Shown here: positions 1 to 8,719 of the stretch, piece after piece
Layout: each line of letters starts with the position of its first letter
Numbering within the stretch: the first letter of the stretch is position 1
From: JASSUD01 sp031963045
GTDB lineage: Bacteria; Pseudomonadota; Gammaproteobacteria; Burkholderiales; Burkholderiaceae
Assembly: GCA_031963045.1 (NCBI GenBank)
Contig: JASSUK010000015.1
Location: 1 to 64,000 of the forward strand
DNA length: 64,000 nucleotides
Direction: 5' to 3'
Position numbers and translations under genes: made by a program
Notes under the pieces: generated by a model
The model's database searches: none
Told to the model about the DNA's origin: nothing
The model's input: the letters and a program-made list of their open reading frames with translations, nothing else

Positions 1-166
1 TCTGGTTTTATTTTAAGTCATAAAAACAAGACATTTCTATTTAGCCAGAAACCAGACATTTGTAAGTAGCCATGACAATCCTGTAATACCAAAGTTGTAA
101 TGTCGTATTTGGACAAAGTTGAAATGTCACATGGCATGCTCCCACTCCTTCATATAGGAGCGCGGC

Positions 167-286
167 ATGGCGGCACCCAATACGATAACAATGACGATGC
201 GAGAACTTGATAAGCTCAAAGTAATCCAGGCTGTGATAGATGGCTTGCTTAAGCCAGGTAAAGCAGCTGAACGACTTGAATTATAA
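167..286 (+). pseudogene. Transposase N-terminal remnant (ISNCY-like)
   Basis: An ATG after a GGAG ribosome-binding site opens a 39-codon frame whose product contains MTMRELDKLKVIQAV and then a GKAAERL helix-turn-helix start. This resembles the first residues of ISNCY-type transposases. The frame stops at TAA right after the first helix, so only a fragment remains. The preceding 160 bases contain repeated ACATTT/CCAGACATTT words like a transposon end, but I cannot define terminal repeats. Family assignment is from memory of the motif; the fragment status is clear from the stop. Confidence 0.5.
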
Positions 287-327
287 TGATCTTATCAATA
301 TTTAATTGACAATATTAATATTTTTTC

Positions 328-344
328 AACCTTAAATTAAGGTT
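328..344. promoter_or_regulatory. Perfect 17-bp palindrome over the RBS of the next gene
   Basis: Eight bases (AACCTTAA) are repeated exactly in inverse around one central A. The right arm contains the AAGG that would serve as ribosome-binding site for the ATG at 352. A TTGACA hexamer lies at 306-311, but the best -10-like TTAAAT (332-337) is 20 bases away. The palindrome could be an operator or a translation-blocking hairpin. The structure is seen; the role is inferred. Confidence 0.4.
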
Positions 345-351
345 AAACAAT

Positions 352-1384
352 ATGATAAATTTTAAAGTCAGTACATTTAATCCAAACTCAATATATCAAC
401 ATCTCAATTTCAGTCAAAAAACTCTTGATGGCGTTGATAGTCTCAATGAAGAAATAAAAAAAGCAGAAGATAGTCTTAACAAAAAAGGACATATAACTGA
501 TGCTATATCTCATCACATTCAAGCACTTTCATCTATCGACAGAATATTACCTCAGGAAGATAGAGATAATTTGCTAAAAGATTATTTTAATATAAGATAT
601 TTTATGGGAAAGAAAATTCAAGAGATGAAAGAGAAAAAAATTAATAAAGCTCTTGAATTGATTGAACAAAAAATCAAAAATGATGAGACATTAAAGGATA
701 AAGGGAAAGCCATTTTGCGCTTAGGTGCAATAAAAATGGGTAAGAAGTATCTAAGTGAGGTCAAGGCGGCGTGGGATACAGAATGGCCCAAATTTTGGCA
801 AGAATATAATTCTCAAAAAAATGATGAGTATCCTATTAGAGCACCAAATGGGGATAGAATTTTAATTGAAGAAATCTCAGAACAAAGCATAGGAAGCCAG
901 AGCGGTATACAGTATGATCGAGCAGGCATTCTACCTTTTATATCAAGCCAAGATGGAGAGAGAAAAGGCTTATATGATAGATTAGATTGTGTAAAATTTC
1001 AGAAAGAACATAAAAAAAATGATTATGAAGATAAAATAATAGGACAAAAAACAGTTATTGCAATATGAATCCATTTCTAAAGGATCTTGTCTAGGTATTT
1101 ATGGTGGAATTTTATTGGAAGGTCAGAATTACCAATATACTAATGATGATACTTATCTATTAAGAGGGCGTGGAGATGCTATATTTACTATGGATGGAGA
1201 CAATATCTTATCCAGGGTAAATACAATTTTGCAATATGACGAGCATGGAAAGGCAGTTGCGCAAGCAACAGAAGGATATAATGTAGATTGTGCTTATTTT
1301 AATACAGTATTGAATTTTGAGAGCAGAGAGCAAAATAGGGAACAAACTCGTGTATTTTGGAATTTTACTAGGCTGAAGTCATAG
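352..1384 (+). pseudogene. Unknown protein split by a frameshift in an A6 run
   Basis: Two overlapping frames (352-1068 and about 1040-1384) read as one protein of about 345 residues if one base is gained or lost in the six-A run at 1046-1051. The joined sequence then runs GQK-QLLQYESISKGS. The first part is lysine- and glutamate-rich, probably helical. The second is compact and glycine/tyrosine-rich (LGIYGGILLEG near its start), like a globular domain. I do not recognise the family. Its base composition is much more A-rich than the core genes that follow, which suggests transfer. It could be a recent pseudogene, or a gene that relies on slippage in the A run. Confidence 0.5.
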
Positions 1385-1435
1385 TCGCAAAACCGCATAA
1401 ACCCCCGCCCCACTGTAGCTTTACGCCCAAAGAAA

Positions 1436-1459
1436 AAGCCGCATCCAAAGATGCGGCTT
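1436..1459 (-). terminator. Rho-independent terminator of tRNA-Ala
   Basis: A perfect 10-bp stem (AAGCCGCATC with its complement) encloses a 4-base loop. On the minus strand a T-rich tract follows. It lies directly downstream of the minus-strand tRNA-Ala. Confidence 0.85.
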
Positions 1460-1465
1460 CAATAT

Positions 1466-1541
<76 letters not shown>

Positions 1542-1589
1542 TGAAGAAGGCGCGATTCTAAAGAGATGCGCGCGGTTTGTAAAGCTTGT

Positions 1590-2579
1590 TTATGCAGAAG
1601 TTTTACTGTTAAGGGAGCAGTTATATTCCGAAGTGCCTAGATCGATTTGCAGGGTGGCGTGGTGTATGGCGTGATGGTGCTGTAAGGTGTGGGTAACTGT
1701 TTCTAAAAAGGCATCGCCTGGGTGGCCGGCTGGCATAACTAAATGGGCGGTTAGGGAATTATCCATCGTGGAGAGGCCCCAGATATGTAAGTGGTGCACT
1801 GCTTGCACGCCAGGAAGTTGGGCGAGGTAGGCTTCTACTTTTTTTGCATTCACATTTGCGGGCACTGCGTGTAAGGCTAGGCGCAATGCATCACGTAACA
1901 GCCCCCAGGTTGCATAAATGATTACGGCTACTACCAATATAGAAGTGGCGGGATCTAGCCAGTGCCATCCACTCCACATTACTAGCAAGCCGCTTATTGC
2001 TACTGCTGCGGAGACGGCGGCGTCTCCCAGTAGATGCAAGAAAGCACTGCGTATGTTGAGGTCTTGTTGGCTGCCTTTTAAGAAAAGCCATGCTGATCCT
2101 CCATTAATTAGCATGCTTAGCAGGGCTACATAAAATACGATGCCTCCAGCAACGGGTACGGGATGCTTAAAACGGTGTAAGGCTTCCCAAATAATGGCTC
2201 CTGAGGCTAGCAGCAGTAATACTGCATTGAGCAGAGAAGCTAAGATGGAAGAGCTGCGAAAACCGAATGTAAATTGGTTAGAGCTTTTTTTCTGGCTAAG
2301 CCACACTGCGCCCCATGCAAGGGCCAACCCCAATACATCGGATAAATTATGGCCTGCATCCGCTAATAGCGCGGTGGAATGGGCGAGCCATCCATATACG
2401 GTCTGCAGCACAATGATCGCCGTATTTAAGCCAATAGCAAGCATAAAAGCACGGTGCGAGCGCGCAATGCTGTGTGTATGGTTGTGGGTATGACCAGCCT
2501 TTGAGTCATGGGGGCTGTGAGATCCGTGAACGTGAGCGTGCATAAATGAATAGGTAGTCAAATAGGTGTAGGAGGACAT
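1590..2579 (-). CDS. Cation diffusion facilitator (CzcD/ZitB-like) metal exporter
   Basis: An inner-membrane exporter of the CDF family, which expels divalent metals such as Zn2+ in exchange for protons. Visible features are a histidine-rich N terminus (HAHVHG, HTHNHTH), several hydrophobic segments and the family motif HSTALLADAGHNLSD in the second membrane helix. A second membrane histidine/aspartate pair (HLLGDAA) and a soluble C-terminal domain (VHHLHIWGLST) follow. The frame stays open upstream to 2612, but that extension is encoded by a dispersed repeat (2583-2600), so I start at the Met at 2579; the Met at 2543 is also possible. It is divergent from dsbB. The exact metal is unknown. 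Confidence 0.85.
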   Translation of the reverse strand: MSSYTYLTTYSFMHAHVHGSHSPHDSKAGHTHNHTHSIARSHRAFMLAIGLNTAIIVLQTVYGWLAHSTALLADAGHNLSDVLGLALAWGAVWLSQKKSSNQFTFGFRSSSILASLLNAVLLLLASGAIIWEALHRFKHPVPVAGGIVFYVALLSMLINGGSAWLFLKGSQQDLNIRSAFLHLLGDAAVSAAVAISGLLVMWSGWHWLDPATSILVVAVIIYATWGLLRDALRLALHAVPANVNAKKVEAYLAQLPGVQAVHHLHIWGLSTMDNSLTAHLVMPAGHPGDAFLETVTHTLQHHHAIHHATLQIDLGTSEYNCSLNSKTSA

Positions 2580-2582
2580 CTT

Positions 2583-2600
2583 AGGGTGTGTCCTCAATTG
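2583..2600. repeat. Half copy of the GTCCTCAATTG inverted-repeat family
   Basis: The sequence AGGGTGTGTCCTCAATTG matches the arms of the full inverted repeats at 9711-9779 and 10632-10696. Only one arm is present here, immediately upstream of the CDF gene, so it may be a solo end left by excision or recombination. Confidence 0.6.
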
Positions 2601-2745
2601 CAAAAAATACACTTTTTAAAAAAAAGAAAAAGCACACGCTACAATTTCACCTTTTCATCTATAAAGTTCAAATTGCAGAGTCTGAACTTTAATGCATCTA
2701 GATTCTGAATACTGCTAGAAGCATTGCTCACAAAAGCGGCTAAAA

Positions 2746-3276
2746 ATGATAGATATACCAATATGCTCCCAGCGATGGCTATTTGCCAGCCTCTGTATTG
2801 GAAGCTTGCTTTCTCTGGCATGTATGCTGATTTTGCAATACACCAAACAAGTTCTGCCCTGCCCTCTGTGCATCGTGCAGCGGTATGCTTATTTACTTCT
2901 AGCCTTGTGGGCTATGTTTGGCTGGGTCAGCTTATCTGTGCGATACACTGGATTGCGCAGAAAACTGGTAACCAGTTTTGAAATACTGTTTTTGATCACG
3001 GCACTCGCTGGCATGGTTGCAGCAGGGCGGCAATGGTGGATAGCGAAGGAACACGCCGCCTCGCTACACTGCAGCTTTGATGCGCTACAACCCATCATGA
3101 ATGACCTTTTACCCGCCACCCACCTACCCTTTGCATTTAAAGCAATCAGCACTTGCGAAAGTGCTGATTTTCCACTGCTAGGCTTTTCTTTAGCTATTTG
3201 GTCATTTTTAACTCTATTCGTCATGCTGGCATGCGTGCTCTGTAAAATAGGCATTCAGAAAGTACGAGCCATTTAA
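2746..3276 (+). CDS. dsbB: Disulfide bond formation protein B
   Basis: An inner-membrane quinone reductase that reoxidises periplasmic DsbA and passes the electrons to ubiquinone. The 176-residue product matches the family length and has four hydrophobic segments. The redox pair CPLC (Cys39, Cys42) lies in the first periplasmic loop and a second pair (Cys110, Cys138) in the other loop; both are needed for the relay. The start is the ATG at 2746, with no strong ribosome-binding site. fbp follows 69 bases later on the same strand and may be cotranscribed. Confidence 0.92.
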   Translation: MIDIPICSQRWLFASLCIGSLLSLACMLILQYTKQVLPCPLCIVQRYAYLLLALWAMFGWVSLSVRYTGLRRKLVTSFEILFLITALAGMVAAGRQWWIAKEHAASLHCSFDALQPIMNDLLPATHLPFAFKAISTCESADFPLLGFSLAIWSFLTLFVMLACVLCKIGIQKVRAI

Positions 3277-3345
3277 AAATATAGGCAAGGTCATTTGTTA
3301 CCTTAGCCCACTGCTTTTCATTTACTTTTTTCTTTGAGGCGCTGC

Positions 3346-4380
3346 ATGTCTAATGCTGTACTGCTTGATGAAACTCTTCGCACACTACAAAAACGAAGCG
3401 ACACCTTCACCGATGACATACGGCAGATTGTCAATATGCTCGCGCTTGCTGGCGAAAAAATCAGTGAGAAAGTGCGTCAAGGCGCATTAGCCAATATTTT
3501 AGGCAGTGCACATAGCGAGAATGTGCAGGGAGAGGTGCAAAAGAAGTTGGATTTAATCGCCAACCAAATTTTAATAGATGCCTGCCACGAAGTGCCTTCT
3601 ATAGCGGCGCTTGCATCAGAAGAGATGGAGGAGATCCATGTATTACAACCTGATCACTCCATCCAAGAACGAGAAGAAAACTATCTATTACTGGTTGATC
3701 CATTAGATGGCTCTTCTAATATAGATGTGAATGTTTCTATCGGCACCATTTTTTCTATACTGCGCTTACCCAACACGCAGAAAAACTATGATGCAGCGCA
3801 ACTATCTGATGCTTTTCTACAAGCAGGTACGCAACAAATTGCGGCAGGCTATATTATCTACGGCCCTCAAACGATGCTTGTGCTGAGTGTAGGCTGTGGA
3901 GTAGAAGGGTTTACGCTAGATACTACACAAGGCATATGGGTACACACCCACCCCAACCTACGCATTCCTGAATCTACCCAGGAATTCGCGATGAATACAT
4001 CCAATGAGCGCCATTGGTACGCCCCTGTTCAACGCTATATGGAAGAGCTTAAAGCCGGAAAAACAGGGTCGCGCCAAATAGATTTCAATATGCGCTGGAT
4101 TGCCTCAATGGTTGCAGATATGCACCGTATCTTAATGCGAGGCGGTATCTTTATGTACCCTGCCGACAAGCGTTCCCCAGACCGACCAGGCCGCTTACGC
4201 TTAATGTATGAAGCCAATCCTATGGCTTTTTTAGTCGAACAAGCAGGAGGGGCGGCCAGTGATGGCCAGGGAAGGCTATTAGAAAAAGCACCAAAAACCT
4301 TGCATGAGCGCGTTGCTGTTTTTTTAGGCTCGAAGAACGAGGTAGAGCGTGTAACCCACTATCATGGGGAATGTACGTAA
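3346..4380 (+). CDS. fbp: Fructose-1,6-bisphosphatase class I
   Basis: Hydrolyses fructose-1,6-bisphosphate to fructose-6-phosphate, the committed gluconeogenic step, in the cytoplasm with Mg2+. The metal and phosphate motif VDPLDGSSNIDVNVSIGT is intact, and the sugar-binding region GGIFMYPAD and the late EANPMAFLVEQAGG motif are present. The 344-residue length is normal. A GAGG ribosome-binding site 6 bases before the ATG at 3346 decides the start over the in-frame TTG at 3334. Keeping gluconeogenesis fits growth on amino or organic acids, as expected of an intracellular bacterium. Confidence 0.93.
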   Translation: MSNAVLLDETLRTLQKRSDTFTDDIRQIVNMLALAGEKISEKVRQGALANILGSAHSENVQGEVQKKLDLIANQILIDACHEVPSIAALASEEMEEIHVLQPDHSIQEREENYLLLVDPLDGSSNIDVNVSIGTIFSILRLPNTQKNYDAAQLSDAFLQAGTQQIAAGYIIYGPQTMLVLSVGCGVEGFTLDTTQGIWVHTHPNLRIPESTQEFAMNTSNERHWYAPVQRYMEELKAGKTGSRQIDFNMRWIASMVADMHRILMRGGIFMYPADKRSPDRPGRLRLMYEANPMAFLVEQAGGAASDGQGRLLEKAPKTLHERVAVFLGSKNEVERVTHYHGECT

Positions 4381-4388
4381 AAAGTCTT

Positions 4389-4518
4389 GTAGGTTGGGGT
4401 GACGAAGGAACCCCAACACGATGACCACGGCCCTTTGAAAACCTGCATGTACAGGCCAAAAGCGATGATTACAAGTTGGTGGTGCGCATGTTGGGGTTCC
4501 TTCGTCACCCCAACCTAC
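4389..4518. repeat. REP-pair (BIME-like) palindromic element
   Basis: Two REP-like units in opposite orientation. Each unit can fold as GTTGGGGT, a short loop and ACCCCAAC. The outer ends are GTAGGTTGG and its complement, and the centre holds a conserved AAAAGCGATGATTAC word. It begins a few bases after the fbp stop. Further copies are at 10821, 10933, 11887, 13410, 14167, 21634 and 21743. Confidence 0.8.
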
Positions 4519-4848
4519 AAGCTCCCTATAAGTTGAAGCTGGGCACAGCCCTTTATCAGGTAATGCACCTCTGGTAATGCACAGAAAAATCCAGTACCCT
4601 TGAAGTTGAAGAAGCCGGTTTAATTCGCAATACTAATACTAATACTGAATTAAGCGGCTACAAAACTAAGTAGCAGGCATCTTGTGCACAATAAGCACCT
4701 TTTAGAAAGAGCATATTGTGCGTTTTATATTTCCTCCTATGAGGAAAGCGCACAGAAAGCGGAGTTATAGATTGTCCGACTCCCGTAGGATATGTTCTGG
4801 CCTAGTTATCAAACGCATCTTAAAGAGGTGCGCGTAAAGAGGAAATAT
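4519..4848. other. Gene-free leader region
   Basis: I see no gene. It contains three tandem ACTAAT words near 4631-4650. A hairpin at about 4718-4755 has a GTGCG/CGCAC base and a TTTCCTC/GAGGAAA upper stem; it may belong to the 5' leader of the gene at 4849. No convincing -35/-10 pair was found. Confidence 0.4.
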
Positions 4849-6630
4849 ATGCGGCGTATAGAAGGTTCAATATCTACGGAAAAATCTGCATTCCTGCCCT
4901 CATCGGGCAAAAAATCAGCTCCTAGCGTTGGAGTATCTCTTACTCCGGCTGTATGCCTTAAAAACCCTTTAGAAAACTTACAGCTCGATGCAGCTATCAG
5001 TACCGATTTTTTCTCTGATGAAACTGCTCTACAAAAAACTGCTGGCACTCCCCCTATTTCAGTGGAACCTCTTCATCCACTGCAACAGCAACCTCTAATT
5101 GCAGAGAAACCTCCTCAGCAACAGCAAAATTTAATTAATGTGCAATGCTATTTAGCATGGGCGGTGGGCAATGCTGAAATCTTATCCAAGCATGCTGAGC
5201 ATACAGAAAATATGCTGCCTAGTAGCGTCAGGCTTCAGAGCAATGAAGAAAATAAAACAAACGGGTATACCTTTAACGAACGCTCCAGAGTAATAGAAGC
5301 CTTTACCACAGCAGGTGCTGCGCTACAGGTCTCATTTACAGCAAGTATTCAGGCGCAAGATAAGTTTTCCCCTGAGCAACAAAAAATAAATTTTGCCTAT
5401 CATGGAAAAGCGCGGGATATTCTTGAAAAAGAGTTTAATAAAGTTCTTTTAACTTACGACCCCATCCCAAGCTCTGCATCTGCCTCCAGTTCCATTCCTC
5501 TATCAGGACGATTACTCAAGGATACCGCCCCGGAATATCGAGATGTAACGGATTCAAAAACTTCCTCACAGATAGATATTCCACTGCAAATCTTACCCGA
5601 GAGTCAGGCAGAAAAATCCGTAAAAACCCACTCCAATCCAGTAGATACCGATATTTCTTCAGATGTAACCGCAGTGCGGTCCGGCAAGGTTGAATATATT
5701 GATTGGTCTGAATATAAGCTTGATGAAGCTATTGAGGCATTTCATAGTTTAATACTGGATATAAAGCAGATTACCGAGCCAGACTCCACCAAAGAAAATA
5801 TAGATAATACCGTTTCCGCAGGCGCTTTTACTGTAGTACGTATATTGCTCAGCGTTATTTCAGGCGGTATAGGCTTGCTTATTGCTGCAGCGCTAAGCGT
5901 GCTATCAACCATAGTGGACGTGGTCAAGCATAAAAAGCGCGAAGAATTCAAAGCAGATATTGAATATTTGCAAAGCATTGAAAAAATTATCCATACATTA
6001 ATAGCCTCCCTTGAAGGAGAGGGAATAGATATGAATAGCGCTACTATAGGTAAAATCCAAAATACTGTAGGTCAAACAGAAAGTAGATTAACGCAAGAAC
6101 TACTCGCATCTAAAAATGAGGTCAAGGACCAGCTTAACAACTTAAATGATAATAATAATCAGTCTATAGCAAGCCTAGCCGTATTTACTGGTGCCACCAT
6201 CAAAGAAAATAGCTCTGCTATTATGGACAAAGTAGACCACTTGCAAAATACCATAGAGGCTATAGCTAAAAATATAACGCAGGGCGGGTATAGAGGTGCT
6301 GCCGGTTCTGCCAATACTTCTCAAAATTGGAATCGTAAAAGCTCCATTGCTTCAATTAGCTCTATCATGTCAACTAGCCCTGAACAACCGTTTATTATTG
6401 GCGAATCAGTAGATGACCTACTTAGTCCGTTGTTACGTCCCCAGCAAAATATAGGGGTTGCTGCGCTTGAGCAAAAATTTGACCTTCTTGTAGAAGAGAA
6501 TAAAGTACTTAAACAAGAACTTACTAAAAATAATGAAAAAGTAAGCGAGTTGCAAGGAATGATGAAAGAAATGCTTAGCCTTATGCAAAACCAAAATCAG
6601 AGCAAAAACGCCAATAATCTTCCAGCATAA
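4849..6630 (+). CDS. Unknown protein: disordered N half, hydrophobic hairpin, coiled coil
   Basis: Not recognised. With the AGAGGAA ribosome-binding site just before the ATG at 4849 the product has 593 residues. About 320 residues rich in Ser, Gln and Pro come first. A strongly hydrophobic stretch of roughly 33 residues with a central GG (about 327-359) follows, long enough for a membrane hairpin, and then a Lys/Glu/Asn/Gln-rich coiled coil to the C terminus. There is no signal peptide. The layout resembles the protein at 42585-44156, and pore- or translocator-like secreted proteins have similar outlines. Followed at once by a strong terminator, so probably monocistronic. Confidence 0.7.
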   Translation: MRRIEGSISTEKSAFLPSSGKKSAPSVGVSLTPAVCLKNPLENLQLDAAISTDFFSDETALQKTAGTPPISVEPLHPLQQQPLIAEKPPQQQQNLINVQCYLAWAVGNAEILSKHAEHTENMLPSSVRLQSNEENKTNGYTFNERSRVIEAFTTAGAALQVSFTASIQAQDKFSPEQQKINFAYHGKARDILEKEFNKVLLTYDPIPSSASASSSIPLSGRLLKDTAPEYRDVTDSKTSSQIDIPLQILPESQAEKSVKTHSNPVDTDISSDVTAVRSGKVEYIDWSEYKLDEAIEAFHSLILDIKQITEPDSTKENIDNTVSAGAFTVVRILLSVISGGIGLLIAAALSVLSTIVDVVKHKKREEFKADIEYLQSIEKIIHTLIASLEGEGIDMNSATIGKIQNTVGQTESRLTQELLASKNEVKDQLNNLNDNNNQSIASLAVFTGATIKENSSAIMDKVDHLQNTIEAIAKNITQGGYRGAAGSANTSQNWNRKSSIASISSIMSTSPEQPFIIGESVDDLLSPLLRPQQNIGVAALEQKFDLLVEENKVLKQELTKNNEKVSELQGMMKEMLSLMQNQNQSKNANNLPA

Positions 6631-6642
6631 ACTAATGCACTG

Positions 6643-6686
6643 CCCCATAAAAAATGGCCTTTTTATAAAGGCCATTTTTTATGGGG
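6643..6686. terminator. Bidirectional rho-independent terminator
   Basis: A perfect 20-bp stem with a 4-base TTAT loop, A-rich on one side and T-rich on the other. It separates the convergent genes ending at 6630 (plus) and 6712 (minus) and can serve both. Confidence 0.9.
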
Positions 6687-6711
6687 TGCATCTCTGTATG
6701 CAAAAGTTACT

Positions 6712-8166
6712 CTACTCTTTGTGCACGCCACCGCCAAGTAATACGGCTACTTGGCGTTTCTTTGCCGATCTATGATGCACAGGGTGGTGCATACGATTTT
6801 CAACCGACCCTCCCCTTTGTCTCTCAGCTTCAAGTGCTTTAGGGCTAGGGACATAAGGCTTGGTGAATAAATCATCTTTTTGACGTGCAGATTGGCGCCT
6901 TGTGCTATATGTTGCTTCAGGTTGGCGCTTTATCGCCTCCGTTCTTCGCCCTTTTATCGGGTTTGCAGGAATAAATGCTTCGCGCTCAAAAGGTTTTTGA
7001 ATCAGCTTTTCAATATCGACCAGATATTTCTCTTCTTCTGGGCTACATAGAGATAAAGCATCTCCTGAGGCCCCTGCCCGGCCAGTTCGGCCAATGCGAT
7101 GCACATAGTCTTCTGCATTAAAAGGCAAATCAAAATTAATCACAGCAGGTAGCTCAACAATATCAATACCACGAGCCGCTACATCGGTCGCTACTAATGC
7201 GATGATATCACCTTGCTTGAAGCGCTCTAATGCCTCCATACGCTCTTTTTGTGTTTTATCACCATGAATAGAGGCTGCACTTATACCGGCTTGCTCAATT
7301 TGGCGAACAAGTCGGCTAGCGCCTAACTTGCTATTACAAAATACAATCACCTGCCCCATAGCGTGGCGGTGTATAAGCTCAATGACTGCGGCAGATTTAT
7401 CTTTACTATCTAGCGTATAGACGCGCTGGCGAACGTTTTTTGCCGTGGCATTTTGAGTGGCAACATTAATAGCCACAGGGCTGCGTAGGTAGCTCTTAGT
7501 GAGCTTGGTAATTTCTGGTGAGAAAGTAGCGGAGAACAGTAAAGTCTGGCGATTTTCAGGTAGTAAGTTGAGAATGCGCTGCAGATCAGGCAAGAAGCCC
7601 ATGTCTAGCATACGGTCCGCTTCATCTAATACCAAAATCTGTACTTCGCCCAGCTGCGTATTTTTTTGTTGTAAATGGTCTAGCAAACGGCCTGGTGTAG
7701 CGATTAGAATTTCCACGCCTCGACGCAATTGAGCCGCCTGCGGGTTCATATCTACCCCCCCAAAGATCGGGGTACTGCGCAGTGCAGAGTATTTACCATA
7801 CGTTTCTATATTGGCTGCAACTTGATCTGCCAATTCACGCGTGGGAGTGAGCACTAAAGCTCGAACTGGATGGCGTGCAGGAGAGGTACTGGTATTTGCA
7901 AAAGGCTGTAAAAGCTGCAGGATGGGGAGAGAAAAACTCGCTGTCTTGCCTGTGCCGGTTTGTGCTGCGCCTAGTAAATCTTTACCCGCTAACGCAACAG
8001 GAATAGCGCGTGCTTGAATCGGTGTTGGCGTGGTATAGCCTTGTTCTTGAATGGCCCGTAACAGGACTTCATCTAAACCCAATTCTGAAAAATGGGCGGG
8101 GGAAATAGGAGTATCGGTATGTATGGGTGTATCTGCTGAACTGTGCACTAGGCCTCCTCTATCCAT
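6712..8166 (-). CDS. rhlE: ATP-dependent DEAD-box RNA helicase
   Basis: A cytoplasmic RNA helicase of the RhlE group acting in RNA turnover and ribosome assembly. In order: a Q motif (TTPTPIQ), Walker A AQTGTGKT, PTRELADQ, the DEAD box in VLDEADRMLDMGF, SAT in LFSATF, and the second RecA domain ending in HRIGRTGR. A basic C-terminal tail follows. The 484-residue length is typical. The start overlaps the iscX stop by 19 bases, so translation is probably coupled in an operon lepB-fdx-iscX-rhlE. Confidence 0.93.
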   Translation of the reverse strand: MDRGGLVHSSADTPIHTDTPISPAHFSELGLDEVLLRAIQEQGYTTPTPIQARAIPVALAGKDLLGAAQTGTGKTASFSLPILQLLQPFANTSTSPARHPVRALVLTPTRELADQVAANIETYGKYSALRSTPIFGGVDMNPQAAQLRRGVEILIATPGRLLDHLQQKNTQLGEVQILVLDEADRMLDMGFLPDLQRILNLLPENRQTLLFSATFSPEITKLTKSYLRSPVAINVATQNATAKNVRQRVYTLDSKDKSAAVIELIHRHAMGQVIVFCNSKLGASRLVRQIEQAGISAASIHGDKTQKERMEALERFKQGDIIALVATDVAARGIDIVELPAVINFDLPFNAEDYVHRIGRTGRAGASGDALSLCSPEEEKYLVDIEKLIQKPFEREAFIPANPIKGRRTEAIKRQPEATYSTRRQSARQKDDLFTKPYVPSPKALEAERQRGGSVENRMHHPVHHRSAKKRQVAVLLGGGVHKE

Positions 8167-8339
8167 GTAGCCTGAATGGCTTCTAGAATTTTTTCACCAG
8201 AACGTTTTGGATCATCGTCAAAACCTGGCAGTGCCAAAACCCAAAGGTGTAAATCAGTAAAGCGAATAAGACGGGGATCTTCATCAGGGTGGGCTTGCGC
8301 TAGCGCCTGAGCAATATCATAGATATCGGTCCATTTCAT
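8148..8339 (-). CDS. iscX: Fe-S assembly protein IscX
   Basis: A 63-residue acidic protein starting MKWTDIYDIAQAL with DEDPRLIRFTDLHLWV, the typical IscX sequence. The family binds IscS and iron and tunes Fe-S cluster assembly. It lies 12 bases after fdx, as in the tail of the isc operon; the iscRSUA-hscBA head is not in this window, so the operon has been split here or lies elsewhere. Confidence 0.93.
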   Translation of the reverse strand: MKWTDIYDIAQALAQAHPDEDPRLIRFTDLHLWVLALPGFDDDPKRSGEKILEAIQATWIEEA

Positions 8340-8351
8340 AACTGCACACCC

Positions 8352-8693
8352 TTAATGGTTTTCTTTTGCGTGATTAATAGAATATTTAGGAATTTCCACC
8401 GTTACATCCGCCTCTACTGGAATGCGGGCCTGGCAGGATAAGCGGGAGGTGGGCTCTAACCCCCAGGCCATATCTAAGAGGTCATCTTCCATATCATCAG
8501 GCGGAGCTAGCGTTGCGTATCCCTGCCTCACAATTACATGACAAGTCGTACATGCGCAGACTTTTTCGCAGGCATGCTCGATGGGAATACCATTTTCAAG
8601 AAGCGTATCGCAAATACTTGCTCCACTCTTGGCATCGATTGTCTTGCCTTCTGGGCACAGTGTAGGGTGCGGCAATACGGTCAGGCGAGGCAT
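8352..8693 (-). CDS. fdx: ISC-type [2Fe-2S] ferredoxin
   Basis: An adrenodoxin-type ferredoxin that supplies electrons for Fe-S cluster assembly. The 113-residue product has the ligand pattern ACEKVCACTTC followed by RLSCQ, giving the four cluster cysteines, and a GLEPTSRLSCQ stretch typical of Isc ferredoxins. lepB precedes it with a gap of 26 bases and iscX follows 12 bases later. Confidence 0.94.
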   Translation of the reverse strand: MPRLTVLPHPTLCPEGKTIDAKSGASICDTLLENGIPIEHACEKVCACTTCHVIVRQGYATLAPPDDMEDDLLDMAWGLEPTSRLSCQARIPVEADVTVEIPKYSINHAKENH

Positions 8694-8719
8694 TAAAATT
8701 TCCGGTAAAAGCGGTGCAT

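Noticed and set aside
1058..1384. SET-domain or type III effector identity for the GIYGG-containing half
   Set aside because: Only a short resemblance; the defining catalytic motifs were not seen.
2580..2612. N-terminal extension of the CDF protein
   Set aside because: Encoded by a dispersed inverted-repeat arm found elsewhere in intergenic DNA.
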